NCBI RefSeq assembly: GCF_024170165.1
Contig: NZ_JALJXP010000002.1
Location: 372,001 to 436,000, forward strand
Reading direction: 5' to 3'
Length of the DNA: 64,000 nucleotides
Source: Pseudomonas nitroreducens
GTDB lineage: Bacteria; Pseudomonadota; Gammaproteobacteria; Pseudomonadales; Pseudomonadaceae
Part shown: positions 54,097-62,309 of the stretch, piece by piece
Numbering within the stretch: the stretch's first letter is position 1
How the letters are laid out: each line of letters opens with the position of its first letter
Notes under the pieces: generated by a model
Seen by the model: only the letters and a program-made list of their open reading frames with translations
What the model was told of the DNA's origin: nothing
The model's database searches: none
Position numbers and translations under genes: made by a program

Positions 54097-55065
54097 ATGG
54101 AACCCTCCGCGAACGCCCCCCGCTCCCACGACACCCGGACACCTCCGGGCACTGCGCGTGCCGGTTCTGCTCCCTTCGATACCCTGAGTTCCTGGGACGG
54201 TCCTGGCACCGCCTACACCGTGATGCCACGCCCTGCGGTTGCTTCACCTTCCCCTGTCCGGCCATCCGTACAGGCGGCGCAGCAGGAGCCACCTGCCGTT
54301 CTGCCAGCGGCCAGCCCCAACCGCCCCGCGCCCAGGCCATTGGTGAACGGGTTGCTGATGGTCGGCGTTGCCGCCTGCGCGCTGCTGCTGGCGCTGTGGA
54401 AGGCCGGCACGTTCGACAACACCGTCGTCACCCCGGCCAACCACGAAGCGAGCCCCCAGCCATCTGCAGGAACGCAGCCCACGGACAGCCCGGTAGAAAG
54501 CACCGTGACCGTTACCCAGGAGCCCATGGACGATGAGCCAGCGCTGGCTCCCTCCTCGGCGCCCGCTGCGGACGAACCTCCCGCCCCGGCGGCTCACGAC
54601 CGTCAGCACTTCTCCGACACCGTCAGGCAAACCGAGCCCGCCGCGCAGAGTGTTGCCCCCCCCGCCCATGCTCCAGCAACAAGGCCCTCTCCCGCTGCGG
54701 TTTCGGCGCAGATGCCTGCGGAACACCAGCAGCCGAAAACCACCTCGCGTGCCCTCACCGAGCCGAAGGTTCGCCCGGCGCCCCGCGACGCTCTGACCAT
54801 CACCGGCACGAAACCGGCCAGCCCAAGCAAACCGCGCAGCGCGCCTGCACCCGCCGCGGTCGGCACGCTGATCGTGTCCGTCCAGCCGTGGGCCGAAGTC
54901 TGGATCGACGGCGACAAGCGCGGCATCAGCCCGCCGCTGCTCAAGCTGCAACTGCCACCCGGCGTCTACACGGTCGAACTGCGCAACCCAGCTCTGCCCA
55001 GCTACAGCCAGAAGGTGCAGATTGGCTCCGGCCAGTCGGTGACGCTTCGCCACCGCTTTCCGTAA
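54097..55065 (+). CDS. Single-pass membrane protein with C-terminal PEGA domain
   Basis: A 322-residue protein with a Pro/Ala-rich cytoplasmic N-terminus (about 1-85), one membrane helix (NGLLMVGVAACALLLALW), a long disordered Pro/Ala/Thr-rich linker (about 105-245) and a C-terminal PEGA domain (GTLIVSVQPWAEVWIDGDKR and PPGVYTVELRNPALPSYSQK). PEGA domains are surface or periplasmic beta folds. Similar proteins lie beside TssQ lipoproteins in some type VI secretion clusters, and a TssQ-like gene follows here by 34 bases. No kinase domain precedes the helix. The start codon choice is uncertain because no clear SD is seen. Confidence 0.82.
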   Translation: MEPSANAPRSHDTRTPPGTARAGSAPFDTLSSWDGPGTAYTVMPRPAVASPSPVRPSVQAAQQEPPAVLPAASPNRPAPRPLVNGLLMVGVAACALLLALWKAGTFDNTVVTPANHEASPQPSAGTQPTDSPVESTVTVTQEPMDDEPALAPSSAPAADEPPAPAAHDRQHFSDTVRQTEPAAQSVAPPAHAPATRPSPAAVSAQMPAEHQQPKTTSRALTEPKVRPAPRDALTITGTKPASPSKPRSAPAPAAVGTLIVSVQPWAEVWIDGDKRGISPPLLKLQLPPGVYTVELRNPALPSYSQKVQIGSGQSVTLRHRFP

Positions 55066-55099
55066 ACGCAGCGGCCCCTCTCCCCACACGGACCAAGCC

Positions 55100-55495
55100 A
55101 TGAAGTCTCTGCGCTCACTCTCGATGCCTCTGTTGATCGTCTGCCTGGCAGTTGCAACAGGTTGCAGGCACAACCTCGCGGAAGTGCCCGCGGACGCCGA
55201 CCTGACACAGGCGCAGCAGGCCTTCGACGAAGCAACACGATCGTTCGAAGCAGGAGACTATGCCGCGGCTGAGGAGCAATTTCTCTCGCCGAAGATCTGG
55301 AGCGTCGACTCACCGCCGCTGCAACTGCAGGCGCTCAAGTTCCTGGCGTTCAGTTACTGCGTGACCGAGCGCCCGAATCAATGTCGTTTCGCCTTTGAAC
55401 GTGCAGTGCAGACCAATCCATCTTTCCGTCTCGAAAGAGCCGAAGCGGGACATCCCATGTGGGGTCCGGTTTTCGAAGAGGCAGTTGGCCGCTGA
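55100..55495 (+). CDS. TssQ-like lipoprotein (type VI secretion-associated family)
   Basis: A 131-residue lipoprotein with signal and lipobox (LLIVCLAVATGC, lipid on Cys near 22). The mature part is TPR-like: LTQAQQAFDEATRSFEAGDY, LQALKFLAFSYCVTERPNQC, FAFERAVQTNPSFRLERAEA and GHPMWGPVFEEAV. This pattern fits the TssQ family described beside some T6SS loci. No T6SS structural gene is in the window, so the pair with the PEGA protein appears to be an orphan, or the secretion genes are elsewhere. It is co-directional with the PEGA gene and probably co-transcribed. Confidence 0.78.
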   Translation: MKSLRSLSMPLLIVCLAVATGCRHNLAEVPADADLTQAQQAFDEATRSFEAGDYAAAEEQFLSPKIWSVDSPPLQLQALKFLAFSYCVTERPNQCRFAFERAVQTNPSFRLERAEAGHPMWGPVFEEAVGR

Positions 55496-55649
55496 ATCGA
55501 TGACACAGACATGAATTGCGCGGACGGCGCCCTCACGGCCATCTCGGCGCACATACCCAGGGGCACGTGGCGGGTGCGCCGCGACGGCGTCAGGAACGCC
55601 ATTGGGGACTCGGGGGCACTCGGCAAGCCCGCGTGTCCCCTACAGCGGA

Positions 55650-56756
55650 TCAGGCCTGCCCGTAGGCCTTGCGCTTGGGCGTACCGCGTTGCGCGGCGCG
55701 CAGGTACTGCGCCGGCCACGGCACCTGCTGGCCGCCCAGCTCATCGGCGGCATGCAGCGGCCAGTACGGGTCACGCAGCAGTTCGCGGGCCAGCAGGATC
55801 AGGTCGGCCTGCCCGGTACGCAGGATGTGTTCGGCCTGTACCGGCTCGGTGATCATCCCCACGGTGCCGCTGGCGACGCCGGCTTCCTTGCGCACCCGCT
55901 CGGCAAACTGCGTCTGGTAACCCGGCCCCACGGGAATCTCGGCGTTCACCGCGGTACCGCCGGACGACACGTCGATCAGGTCCACCCCCAGGTTCTTCAG
56001 GCGGCGCGCCAGCTCAACGGTCTCGTCGGGGTTCCAGCCATCCTCCACCCAGTCGGTGGCGGACAGGCGGACAAACAGCGGCAGCTCCTGGGGCCAGACC
56101 GCACGCACGGCTTCGGTGACCTCCAGGAGGAAGCGGATGCGGTTCTCGAAGCAGGTACCGTACTGATCGCGGCGCTGGTTGGAGAGCGGCGAAAGGAACT
56201 GGTGCAGCAGGTAGCCGTGGGCGGCATGCACCTCGGCGATCTTGAAGCCGGCGGCCAGCGCGCGCTCGGCGCCGCGCACGAACTGATGCTTGATGGTCGC
56301 CATCTGCTCTTCGCTCAGGGCGATGGGCGCAGTGTGCTGCGGGTCGAAGGCGATGGCCGAGGGCGCCACCGGCGTCCAGCCGCCTTCGCTGATCGGCACC
56401 GAACCGTGCTTGCCCAGCCACGGCGCCCAGGTGCTCGCCTTGCGTCCGGCGTGGGCCAGCTGCACGCCGGCCACCGCGCCCTGGGATTCGATGAAGCGGG
56501 TGATGCGCCGCAGCGGCTCGACCTGCTCGTCATTCCAGATGCCCAGGTCCTCGGCGCTGATCCGCCCTTCCGGGGCGACCGCCGTGGCCTCGACTATCAC
56601 CAGACCGGCGCCGCCCACGGCGCGGCTGCCCAGGTGCACCAGGTGCCAGTCGTTGGCCAGGCCGTCCTGGGCGGAGTACTGGCACATGGGGGAAACGGCG
56701 ATGCGGTTGGACAGGGTCAGCTGGCGCAGGGTCAGGGGCTCGAACAACTGGCTCAT
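55650..56756 (-). CDS. Old yellow enzyme family NADPH:flavin oxidoreductase (YqjM/XenA-like)
   Basis: A 368-residue FMN-dependent ene-reductase that reduces activated alkenes, quinones or nitro compounds. It shows LSNRIAVSPMCQYSAQDG with the redox-tuning Cys of the thermophilic-like (YqjM/XenA) class, VQLAHAGRKAS, and the substrate-binding His pair in AEVHAAHGYLLHQFLSPLSN. The C-terminal phosphate-binding part has VGMITEPVQAEHIL. It matches the place of PA3723 before lasB-recJ in PAO1. It is transcribed alone, with a REP-rich gap upstream. Confidence 0.93.
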   Translation of the reverse strand: MSQLFEPLTLRQLTLSNRIAVSPMCQYSAQDGLANDWHLVHLGSRAVGGAGLVIVEATAVAPEGRISAEDLGIWNDEQVEPLRRITRFIESQGAVAGVQLAHAGRKASTWAPWLGKHGSVPISEGGWTPVAPSAIAFDPQHTAPIALSEEQMATIKHQFVRGAERALAAGFKIAEVHAAHGYLLHQFLSPLSNQRRDQYGTCFENRIRFLLEVTEAVRAVWPQELPLFVRLSATDWVEDGWNPDETVELARRLKNLGVDLIDVSSGGTAVNAEIPVGPGYQTQFAERVRKEAGVASGTVGMITEPVQAEHILRTGQADLILLARELLRDPYWPLHAADELGGQQVPWPAQYLRAAQRGTPKRKAYGQA

Positions 56757-57062
56757 GGTGGCACTCCCTCTCTGGTCTTCAGATCTTGTCCTACAACTGT
56801 AGACCGGGATCGCCTAAGGATAGGCCCGGATGATAGGTGGCTCCGTCGCAGCCGGGACACCTGCAGTACGATGGAAACGCCGGCGCTCCTCGTAGGAGCG
56901 CGCCATGCGCGCGATCGCGGGCATGGCCCGCTCTGCAGGCCGACTCAGGCACTCCGGGGCTCGCGTTGGAGCGGATTTATCCGCGATGGGCGTCGCCCAG
57001 ACGGAGAGTGTGCCTGCGGAAAACAATCGCGGACGGAGTCCGCTCCTACGTACCTGGTGCTG
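56757..57062. repeat. REP-rich intergenic region
   Basis: The 306 bases contain a first-type REP (about 56892-56938: CGTAGGAGCGCGCCATGCGC) and a related, longer palindromic pair (GGAGCGGATTTATCCGCGAT near 56968 and ATCGCGGACGGAGTCCGCTC near 57026). No gene is seen. Confidence 0.75.
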
Positions 57063-57383
57063 TCAGTGCAGCTCGTTCGACTTGCCCATCGCGGCTACCG
57101 CACCGGGGGCCAGGCTGTAGCGCTTGTTCGTGTCGCGTTCGAGCAGGCCGGACAGGTGCAACCGGCGCAGGGTCTGGCTGACGCAGCTGAGGGAGATGGG
57201 CAAGCCCGGCTCCTCCAGGTACGCGTGCAGCTCGACCGAAGTGGCCTTGCCGCAGATCACCAGCGCATCGAGGATGTTCAGCCGCGGCAGGCTGCTGCGC
57301 AGGCCGGCGTGCTCCAGCAGTTGCCGGGCTGGGCGCGGCAGACGCGGCTGCACCGGGGTACTGACCTTGATTGCAACTCTCAT
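57063..57383 (-). CDS. Small Fur-like winged-helix protein
   Basis: A 106-residue protein whose layout resembles the DNA-binding half of Fur-family regulators: LPRLNILDALVICGKATSVE, LHAYLEEPGLPISLSCVSQT and LRRLHLSGLLERDTNKRYSL. The C-terminal metal-binding and dimerisation domain of Fur is absent, as are its His-rich motifs. It overlaps the next gene upstream (57380) by 4 bases, so it belongs to a two-gene operon with the secreted protein. Iron- or metal-linked control of the neighbouring PepSY cluster is an inference from that resemblance. Confidence 0.65.
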   Translation of the reverse strand: MRVAIKVSTPVQPRLPRPARQLLEHAGLRSSLPRLNILDALVICGKATSVELHAYLEEPGLPISLSCVSQTLRRLHLSGLLERDTNKRYSLAPGAVAAMGKSNELH

Positions 57384-58000
57384 TGGCGCACCTCGAAAGA
57401 CAGTGTGGAAACATGGATCACGCTGTCATAGCGCTTGCCGTCGACGCTGGCACCGCCGTTGACCTGGGCGGAGACCTCCAGCACGTAGCGCGCCGGGAAC
57501 GGCGTCACCAGGGTCACCGTGCCGTCCGCCGCCGGTTTCAGGCTGCGGGTCCACTGCTCGGAGGTGTACACGTTGACCTGCGAGGCCGGCACCACGGTGC
57601 CTTTCCAGTGCAGGGCGAAGGTGTTGCCGCCGGGCGTCGTGGGCACCAGCTCCAGATCATTCTGCGCCCGGGTTTCGGTCCGCCCGTCGCGCGCCTGATA
57701 GATGGTCAGGGTGTTGCCTTCGGCACGCTGGGCAGCAACTCGCAGGTCGCCTGTGGGCGCGTTGCCGATCTCGAAGGAGTCGATGCCGGCCTTCATGTCC
57801 GCGGTCTTGCCCTCGCCCAACACGACGCGGGGGTTCTCCAGCTGGGCTACCGGCAGGTGCTCGCCGGGCTGCAGCTCGCTGAAATAGCTTTTCGCGCTCT
57901 GGCCGGCACTGCGTTCCAGCCACAGGTAGTCCGCGTTGGCCAGTGGCGCACAGCTCAGCGCCAGGGCCAGCAGCACGGGCTGGCGAAGGGAAACGTTCAT
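57380..58000 (-). CDS. Secreted protein of unknown function (DUF4198-like look)
   Basis: A 206-residue protein with signal peptide (PVLLALALSCAPLANA, cleaved before DYLWLE) and a beta-rich mature part (PTTPGGNTFALHWKGTVVPA, VNVYTSEQWTRSL, ARYVLEVSAQVNGGASVDGK). The layout recalls DUF4198 periplasmic proteins linked to metal uptake. This is a resemblance, not an identification. It is divergent from the PepSY gene across 308 bases and could be a periplasmic partner of that system. Confidence 0.7.
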   Translation of the reverse strand: MNVSLRQPVLLALALSCAPLANADYLWLERSAGQSAKSYFSELQPGEHLPVAQLENPRVVLGEGKTADMKAGIDSFEIGNAPTGDLRVAAQRAEGNTLTIYQARDGRTETRAQNDLELVPTTPGGNTFALHWKGTVVPASQVNVYTSEQWTRSLKPAADGTVTLVTPFPARYVLEVSAQVNGGASVDGKRYDSVIHVSTLSFEVRQ

Positions 58001-58308
58001 GCGGGGGGATTCTCCTGTCTGAGGGCGCTACTCGAAAGAAACGTCGCTCGCTTCCGTTGCGAATCGATCGCTTTCACATAACAAGACGGATGAGCCGCGA
58101 AAAACACGCACAGAAATTGTGTAAAGAAATCGAAAAGGCCGGGAAACCGGCGCCGAAACATTTGTTTGCAACTGCAGATGGCCGGTTTTTCGATCTCATC
58201 CGTCCTTACTCCTAGAACACCGCTGCTCCTTTGGTGTCTTCGCGCCTCGTCGGCCCTGTCCGGCGGGGGGCCTTTTCCTTTGTCCCCTTTTGCGTGGCCG
58301 TGATTCCC
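58001..58308. other. Divergent intergenic region
   Basis: The region separates the DUF4198-like and PepSY genes. It contains GCGAATCGATCGC near 58059, a short palindrome that could be a regulatory site, a possible 41-codon gene at 58090-58215 and a lower-GC segment. No convincing Fur box is seen. Confidence 0.5.
58090..58215 (+). CDS. Possible 41-residue small protein
   Basis: The frame MSREKHAQKLCKEIEKAGKP to ...RFFDLIRPYS (41 residues) has a protein-like character: an amphipathic basic helix, then a short hydrophobic end. Its base composition is lower in GC than its neighbours. An AAGACGG sequence precedes the ATG but overlaps it too closely for an ideal SD. It could be a small protein in front of the PepSY operon, or chance. 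Confidence 0.35.
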   Translation: MSREKHAQKLCKEIEKAGKPAPKHLFATADGRFFDLIRPYS

Positions 58309-59493
58309 ATGTCCAAGAAATCCCGCTCCAGGCTCTGGTTCCTGGTCCACAGCTGGCTGGCCCTGCCCATCTGGTTCTTCGTCTTCCTGGTGTGCATCAC
58401 CGGCACCCTGGCCACCGTGAGCCAGGAAATCATCTGGCTCGCCGACCCCTCCGTGCGTGCCAACCCGCCAGACGACGACGCCCAGCGCCTGGGCTACGAC
58501 CAGGTGCTCGCGGCCATGGCCCAGCAACAACCGCAGGCCGCCGTGCGCATGATCAGCGCGCCCAGCGAAACGCATTTCGCGCTGCGGGTCAGCGTCACCT
58601 ATCCGGACAGCGCTACCGCCATGCTCTACGTGAACCCCTACACCGGGGTCATCCAGGGCAGGATGCCGCTGTTCGACTTCCGCCAGTTCACCCGTGCGCT
58701 GCACGGCTGGTGGCTGGTGCCGTTCAACCATGGCTTCAGCTGGGGCTGGTACCTGGTGTCGCTGCTCGGCCTGCCGATGCTGGCGTCGCTGGTCACCGGC
58801 CTGGTGGTGTACAAGCGCTTCTGGCGCGGCTTCCTCAAGCCGACCCTGCGCCTGCGCCAGGGCGCGCGCATCTTCTGGGGCGACATGCACCGGCTGATGG
58901 GCATCTGGTCGATCTGGTTCATCGCGGTGATCTCCATCACCGGCACCTGGTTCCTGATCCAGGCGACGCTGTTCGACAACAGCATCTCCATCTCCAGCGA
59001 GGGTGTGCCGACCATCATCCAGCGCGACAGCATCCCCGTGAGCGCAGACGGCAAGGCGCCGCCGCGCATCGGCCTGGACGCCGCCGTGCTGGTCGCCCAG
59101 CAGCGCATTCCCGGCTTCGAGCCGAACTTCTTCCGCCTGCCCTCCAGCGCCTACGATCCGGTGACCATCTTCGGCAAGGCCTGGTACCCGCTGATGTTCG
59201 AAAGCGCCCAGGTGAACCCCTATGACGGCAGCATCGCCTCGACCCGCCTGCTGGGCGACCGCTCGGGCCTGGAGTTCGTCACCGAGTCCATGCGCCCGCT
59301 GCACACCGGCGATTTCGGCGGCGTGTGGGTCAAGCTGATCTGGTTCGTGTTCGGCCTGATCCTCAGCATGATGGTGCTCAGCGGCCTGATGATCTGGAGC
59401 AAGCGCACCCTGATCGCCACCGCCAAGGAACTGAAGAAGCAGAAGGCACGCGAACGGATCGCCGTCGCGGCCACCCCGGAGGCCAGCCAATGA
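58309..59493 (+). CDS. PepSY-associated TM protein (FpvG-like iron reductase candidate)
   Basis: A 394-residue inner-membrane protein of the PepSY_TM family. Helices begin with LVHSWLALPIWFFVFLVCIT. Histidines at membrane edges (VHSW near the N-terminus, RALHGWW, WGDMHRLMG and MRPLHTGDF) fit haem or electron-transfer ligands seen in the family. FpvG of P. aeruginosa, a member of this family, acts in reduction of ferri-pyoverdine iron. The cluster here (PepSY protein, about 174-residue and 106-residue partners) has the look of fpvGHJ. The ATG at 58309 is chosen; upstream codons read poorly. The stop overlaps the next start (ATGA). Confidence 0.85.
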   Translation: MSKKSRSRLWFLVHSWLALPIWFFVFLVCITGTLATVSQEIIWLADPSVRANPPDDDAQRLGYDQVLAAMAQQQPQAAVRMISAPSETHFALRVSVTYPDSATAMLYVNPYTGVIQGRMPLFDFRQFTRALHGWWLVPFNHGFSWGWYLVSLLGLPMLASLVTGLVVYKRFWRGFLKPTLRLRQGARIFWGDMHRLMGIWSIWFIAVISITGTWFLIQATLFDNSISISSEGVPTIIQRDSIPVSADGKAPPRIGLDAAVLVAQQRIPGFEPNFFRLPSSAYDPVTIFGKAWYPLMFESAQVNPYDGSIASTRLLGDRSGLEFVTESMRPLHTGDFGGVWVKLIWFVFGLILSMMVLSGLMIWSKRTLIATAKELKKQKARERIAVAATPEASQ

Positions 59494-60014
59494 GCGGCAA
59501 CAGCAAGCTGCGCCGCCAGTGGCTGCGCTGGCGATTCCACCTCAGTGCCCTGCTGGTGCTGATCCCGCTGGGCTTCATGCCGCAGTACTTCCATGACGCC
59601 AGGCTGGACCGCGGTTCGCGCGGCCTGGGCGAGCGCGAGATCGGCGCCGTACAGGTCGGCCCGTGGACCGCGCGCATGGCCGAATGGGAAGTGGGCGAGC
59701 CCGAGGACGAAGGCCGCGCCGGCTTCGTCAAGGCATTCACCCTGGCCTTCTGCGACAGCTGTTTTCACCAGGTGAAGGCCGCCTACCTGCGCATCGGCCA
59801 GCCGCGCAGCCTGCGCGCCGCCGGAGGGCTGTTCGCCGGTGCGCGCCACCAGCAGTTCGCCGAGGTCACCATCCCGGCCCGCGTCACCCCGACCGACGAG
59901 CTGTGGCTGACAGTGGAAGGCTGGGACGGCGCCGTGCATCAGACGCAGATCCCCCTGGACAAGGCCTCGCCCTCGCTGGTGGCCTGGCTGGAAAAGACCC
60001 GGAGCAACCAATGA
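59490..60014 (+). CDS. Membrane-anchored protein of PepSY cluster (FpvH-like)
   Basis: A 174-residue protein with one N-terminal membrane helix (WRFHLSALLVLIPLGFMPQY) and a soluble, probably periplasmic domain. Two cysteines stand in the pattern CDSCFHQ, a CxxC with adjacent His, suggesting metal or thiol chemistry. It overlaps both neighbours by 4 bases, so it is part of a tight three-gene operon. The likeness to FpvH (partner of FpvG) rests on size and context. Confidence 0.78.
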   Translation: MSGNSKLRRQWLRWRFHLSALLVLIPLGFMPQYFHDARLDRGSRGLGEREIGAVQVGPWTARMAEWEVGEPEDEGRAGFVKAFTLAFCDSCFHQVKAAYLRIGQPRSLRAAGGLFAGARHQQFAEVTIPARVTPTDELWLTVEGWDGAVHQTQIPLDKASPSLVAWLEKTRSNQ

Positions 60015-60331
60015 ACACGATCCTCAAGTACAGCGCCCTGCTGCTCGGCCTGACCGCCAGCGCCGGCGCCCTCGCCCACGCGCCCTTCTGCGAATGCACG
60101 GCGCTGGATGCCGACACCATCCGTTGCGTCGGCGGCTTCACCGACGGCAGCGCCGCGCCGGGCGTGACCCTGGACGTGATGAGCAGCGACAACCAGGTGC
60201 TGATCCCCGGCAAGCTGGGCGCGGACTCCAGCCTGACCTTCAAGCGGCCGAGCGGGGATTTCTACATCCTCTTCGACGTCGGGCCGGGGTACATGGTGGA
60301 AGTGGAGCCGAGCGAGATCAAAGGCATCTGA
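60011..60331 (+). CDS. Small secreted protein of PepSY cluster (FpvJ-like)
   Basis: A 106-residue protein with signal peptide (SALLLGLTASAGALA, cleaved before HAPFCECT). The mature part has CEC and a third Cys (CECTALDADTIRCVGGF), followed by a beta sandwich-like region (LDVMSSDNQVLIPGKLGADS). The His-Ala-Pro N-terminus after cleavage could bind a metal. It is the last gene of the PepSY operon, coupled by ATGA, and resembles small periplasmic members of siderophore-iron release clusters. Exact function is not shown. Confidence 0.75.
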   Translation: MNTILKYSALLLGLTASAGALAHAPFCECTALDADTIRCVGGFTDGSAAPGVTLDVMSSDNQVLIPGKLGADSSLTFKRPSGDFYILFDVGPGYMVEVEPSEIKGI

Positions 60332-60352
60332 GGCGTATAGCGACGCGTCCAT

Positions 60353-60526
60353 TGTAGGAGCGCGCCATGCGCGCGATCGCGGGCATGGCCCGCTCCTACA
60401 GGTCAGCCAAGGCGTTTCCGTCAGCGTAGGAGCGAGCTTGCTCGCGAACCCGTCCCTGCAGCGGAACAACCGGCGAGCCGGTTCGCGAGCAATAACGATG
60501 GCGTCCCCCTCGCTCCTGCGAAAGGC
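60353..60526. repeat. REP cluster
   Basis: A first-type REP (TGTAGGAGCGCGCCATGCGC to GGGCATGGCCCGCTCCTACA) is followed by a second-type REP (GTAGGAGCGAGCTTGCTCGC) and its degenerate mate ending CCCCCTCGCTCCTGCG. The cluster fills the gap between the convergent PepSY operon and recJ. Confidence 0.85.
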
Positions 60527-62242
60527 TCAACGCGGCGCGATATGCGCCACCATCAGCTGCACCGTCTCGTTGCCGCGGAATTCGTTGACGTCCAGCTTGT
60601 AGGCCACTTCCGCCCAACGCACGGTGGGGTTGGGCCAGACTTCGCGGTCGATGTTGAAGGCGATGGCGTCCAGCTGCAGCGAACCGCACTCGGTCTTCAG
60701 CACCAGCTTCAGGTGACGCTCGCCAACCACCCGCTGCTGGACGATCTGGAAAATGCCGTGGAACAGCGGCTCGGGGAAATGCTGGCCCCACGGGCCGGCC
60801 TGGCGCAGGGCGCGGGCCAGTTCCAGGTGGAATTCCTCCGCGCCCAGCTGGCCGTCGGAGAGCAGACGGCCGGTGAGGTCTTCCTCATCCAGCTGGCGGC
60901 GCACTTCGGCATCGAAAGCGGCGGCGAAGGCGCCGAAGTTTTCCTGCGGCAGCGACAGGCCAGCGGCCATGGCGTGGCCGCCGAACTTGCTGATCAGCCC
61001 CGAATGGCGCGCAGCCACGGCGTCCAGCGCATCGCGGATATGGAATCCCGGCACCGACCGCGCCGAGCCCTTGAGCGTGCCGTCGCCGGCATCGGCGAAG
61101 GCGATGGTCGGACGGTGGTAACGCTCCTTCAGGCGCGAGGCAAGGATGCCGATCACGCCCTGGTGCCATTCCGGGTCGAACAGGCACAGGCCGAAGGGCA
61201 TCTCCTCCACCGGCAGTTCCTTGAGCTGGGCCAGCGCCTCGCGCTGCATGCCCTGCTCGATGGCCTTGCGGTCCTGGTTGAGCTGGTCGAGCTGCACCGC
61301 CATGTCGCGGGCGACGGCCTCGTCCTCGCAGAGCAGCAGTTCGATCCCCAGGGACATGTCGTCCAGGCGGCCGGCGGCGTTCAGGCGCGGGCCGAGGATG
61401 AAGCCGAGGTCCGTGGAAGTGATCCGCCGGCAATCACGCCCGGCCACTTCCAGCAGCGCACGCAGGCCCGGACGGGCGCGGCCGGCGCGGATGCGCGCGA
61501 GGCCCTGGTGCACCAGGATGCGGTTGTTGGCGTCCAGCGGCACCACGTCGGCGACACTGCCCAGGGACACCAGGTCAAGCAGTTCGGCGAGGTTCGGCTC
61601 GGCGATGCCGCGCGCCGCGAACCAGCCGCGCTCACGCAGGCGCGCGCGCAGGGCGAGCATCACATAGAAGATCACGCCGACGCCGGCCATGGCCTTGCTG
61701 GGGAAGTCGCAGCCGGGCTGGTTCGGGTTGACGATGGCGTCGGCGGCGGGCAGTTCCTGCCCCGGCAGGTGGTGGTCGGTGACCAGCACGCGCAGGCCGG
61801 CGGCCTTGGCGGCGGCGACGCCGTCGATGCTGGAGATGCCGTTGTCCACGGTCACCAGCAGTTCCGGGCGCTTCTCCAGCGCCACGGCGACGATTTCCGG
61901 GGTCAGGCCGTAGCCGTACTCGAAGCGGTTGGGCACCAGGTAATCGACCCAGGCCGCGCCGAGCATGCGCAGCGCCAGCACGCCGACGCTGCTGGCGGTG
62001 GCGCCGTCGGCGTCGAAGTCGCCGACGTAGAGAATCCGCTGGCCCTTCTCCAATGCATCGACCAGCAGGTCCACTGCCGCGTCCACGCCCTTGAGCTGCT
62101 GGTACGGGATCAGCCGCGCCAGGCCCTTGTCCAGCTCGTCGGCGCTCTGTACGCCACGGGCGGCGTAGAGGCGGGTCAGCAGCGGCGGCAGGTCGCCCAG
62201 GTTGGGCAGGGTTGGCGGGAGGGGGCGGGATTCGATGCGCAT
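60527..62242 (-). CDS. recJ: Single-stranded-DNA-specific exonuclease RecJ
   Basis: RecJ degrades single-stranded DNA 5' to 3' in recombination and mismatch repair. The 571-residue protein has the DHH-family motifs: ILYVGDFDADGATASSVG at about 70-86 with two metal-binding Asp, VTDHHLPGQELP (DHH), and the DHHA1 region with SGLISKFGGHAMAAGLSL. The C-terminal OB domain follows. Length is normal and no disruption is seen. Its place next to a yaeQ gene agrees with other Pseudomonas genomes. Confidence 0.97.
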   Translation of the reverse strand: MRIESRPLPPTLPNLGDLPPLLTRLYAARGVQSADELDKGLARLIPYQQLKGVDAAVDLLVDALEKGQRILYVGDFDADGATASSVGVLALRMLGAAWVDYLVPNRFEYGYGLTPEIVAVALEKRPELLVTVDNGISSIDGVAAAKAAGLRVLVTDHHLPGQELPAADAIVNPNQPGCDFPSKAMAGVGVIFYVMLALRARLRERGWFAARGIAEPNLAELLDLVSLGSVADVVPLDANNRILVHQGLARIRAGRARPGLRALLEVAGRDCRRITSTDLGFILGPRLNAAGRLDDMSLGIELLLCEDEAVARDMAVQLDQLNQDRKAIEQGMQREALAQLKELPVEEMPFGLCLFDPEWHQGVIGILASRLKERYHRPTIAFADAGDGTLKGSARSVPGFHIRDALDAVAARHSGLISKFGGHAMAAGLSLPQENFGAFAAAFDAEVRRQLDEEDLTGRLLSDGQLGAEEFHLELARALRQAGPWGQHFPEPLFHGIFQIVQQRVVGERHLKLVLKTECGSLQLDAIAFNIDREVWPNPTVRWAEVAYKLDVNEFRGNETVQLMVAHIAPR

Positions 62243-62309
62243 GGGTGTTCCAGTCGATTCATTCAGGCGCCGATCCCGGCGCCCTGGTTGCAGCGGGCAT
62301 TGCGGGCTG

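Noticed and set aside
58001-58308. Fur box in front of the PepSY operon
   Set aside because: I found no stretch near the GATAATGATAATCATTATC type; only a short GCGAATCGATCGC palindrome.
14365-60526. The many GTAGGAGCG palindromes as a CRISPR array
   Set aside because: They are scattered singly or in pairs between genes, are palindromic and have no regular spacers, so they are REP elements; no cas gene is present.
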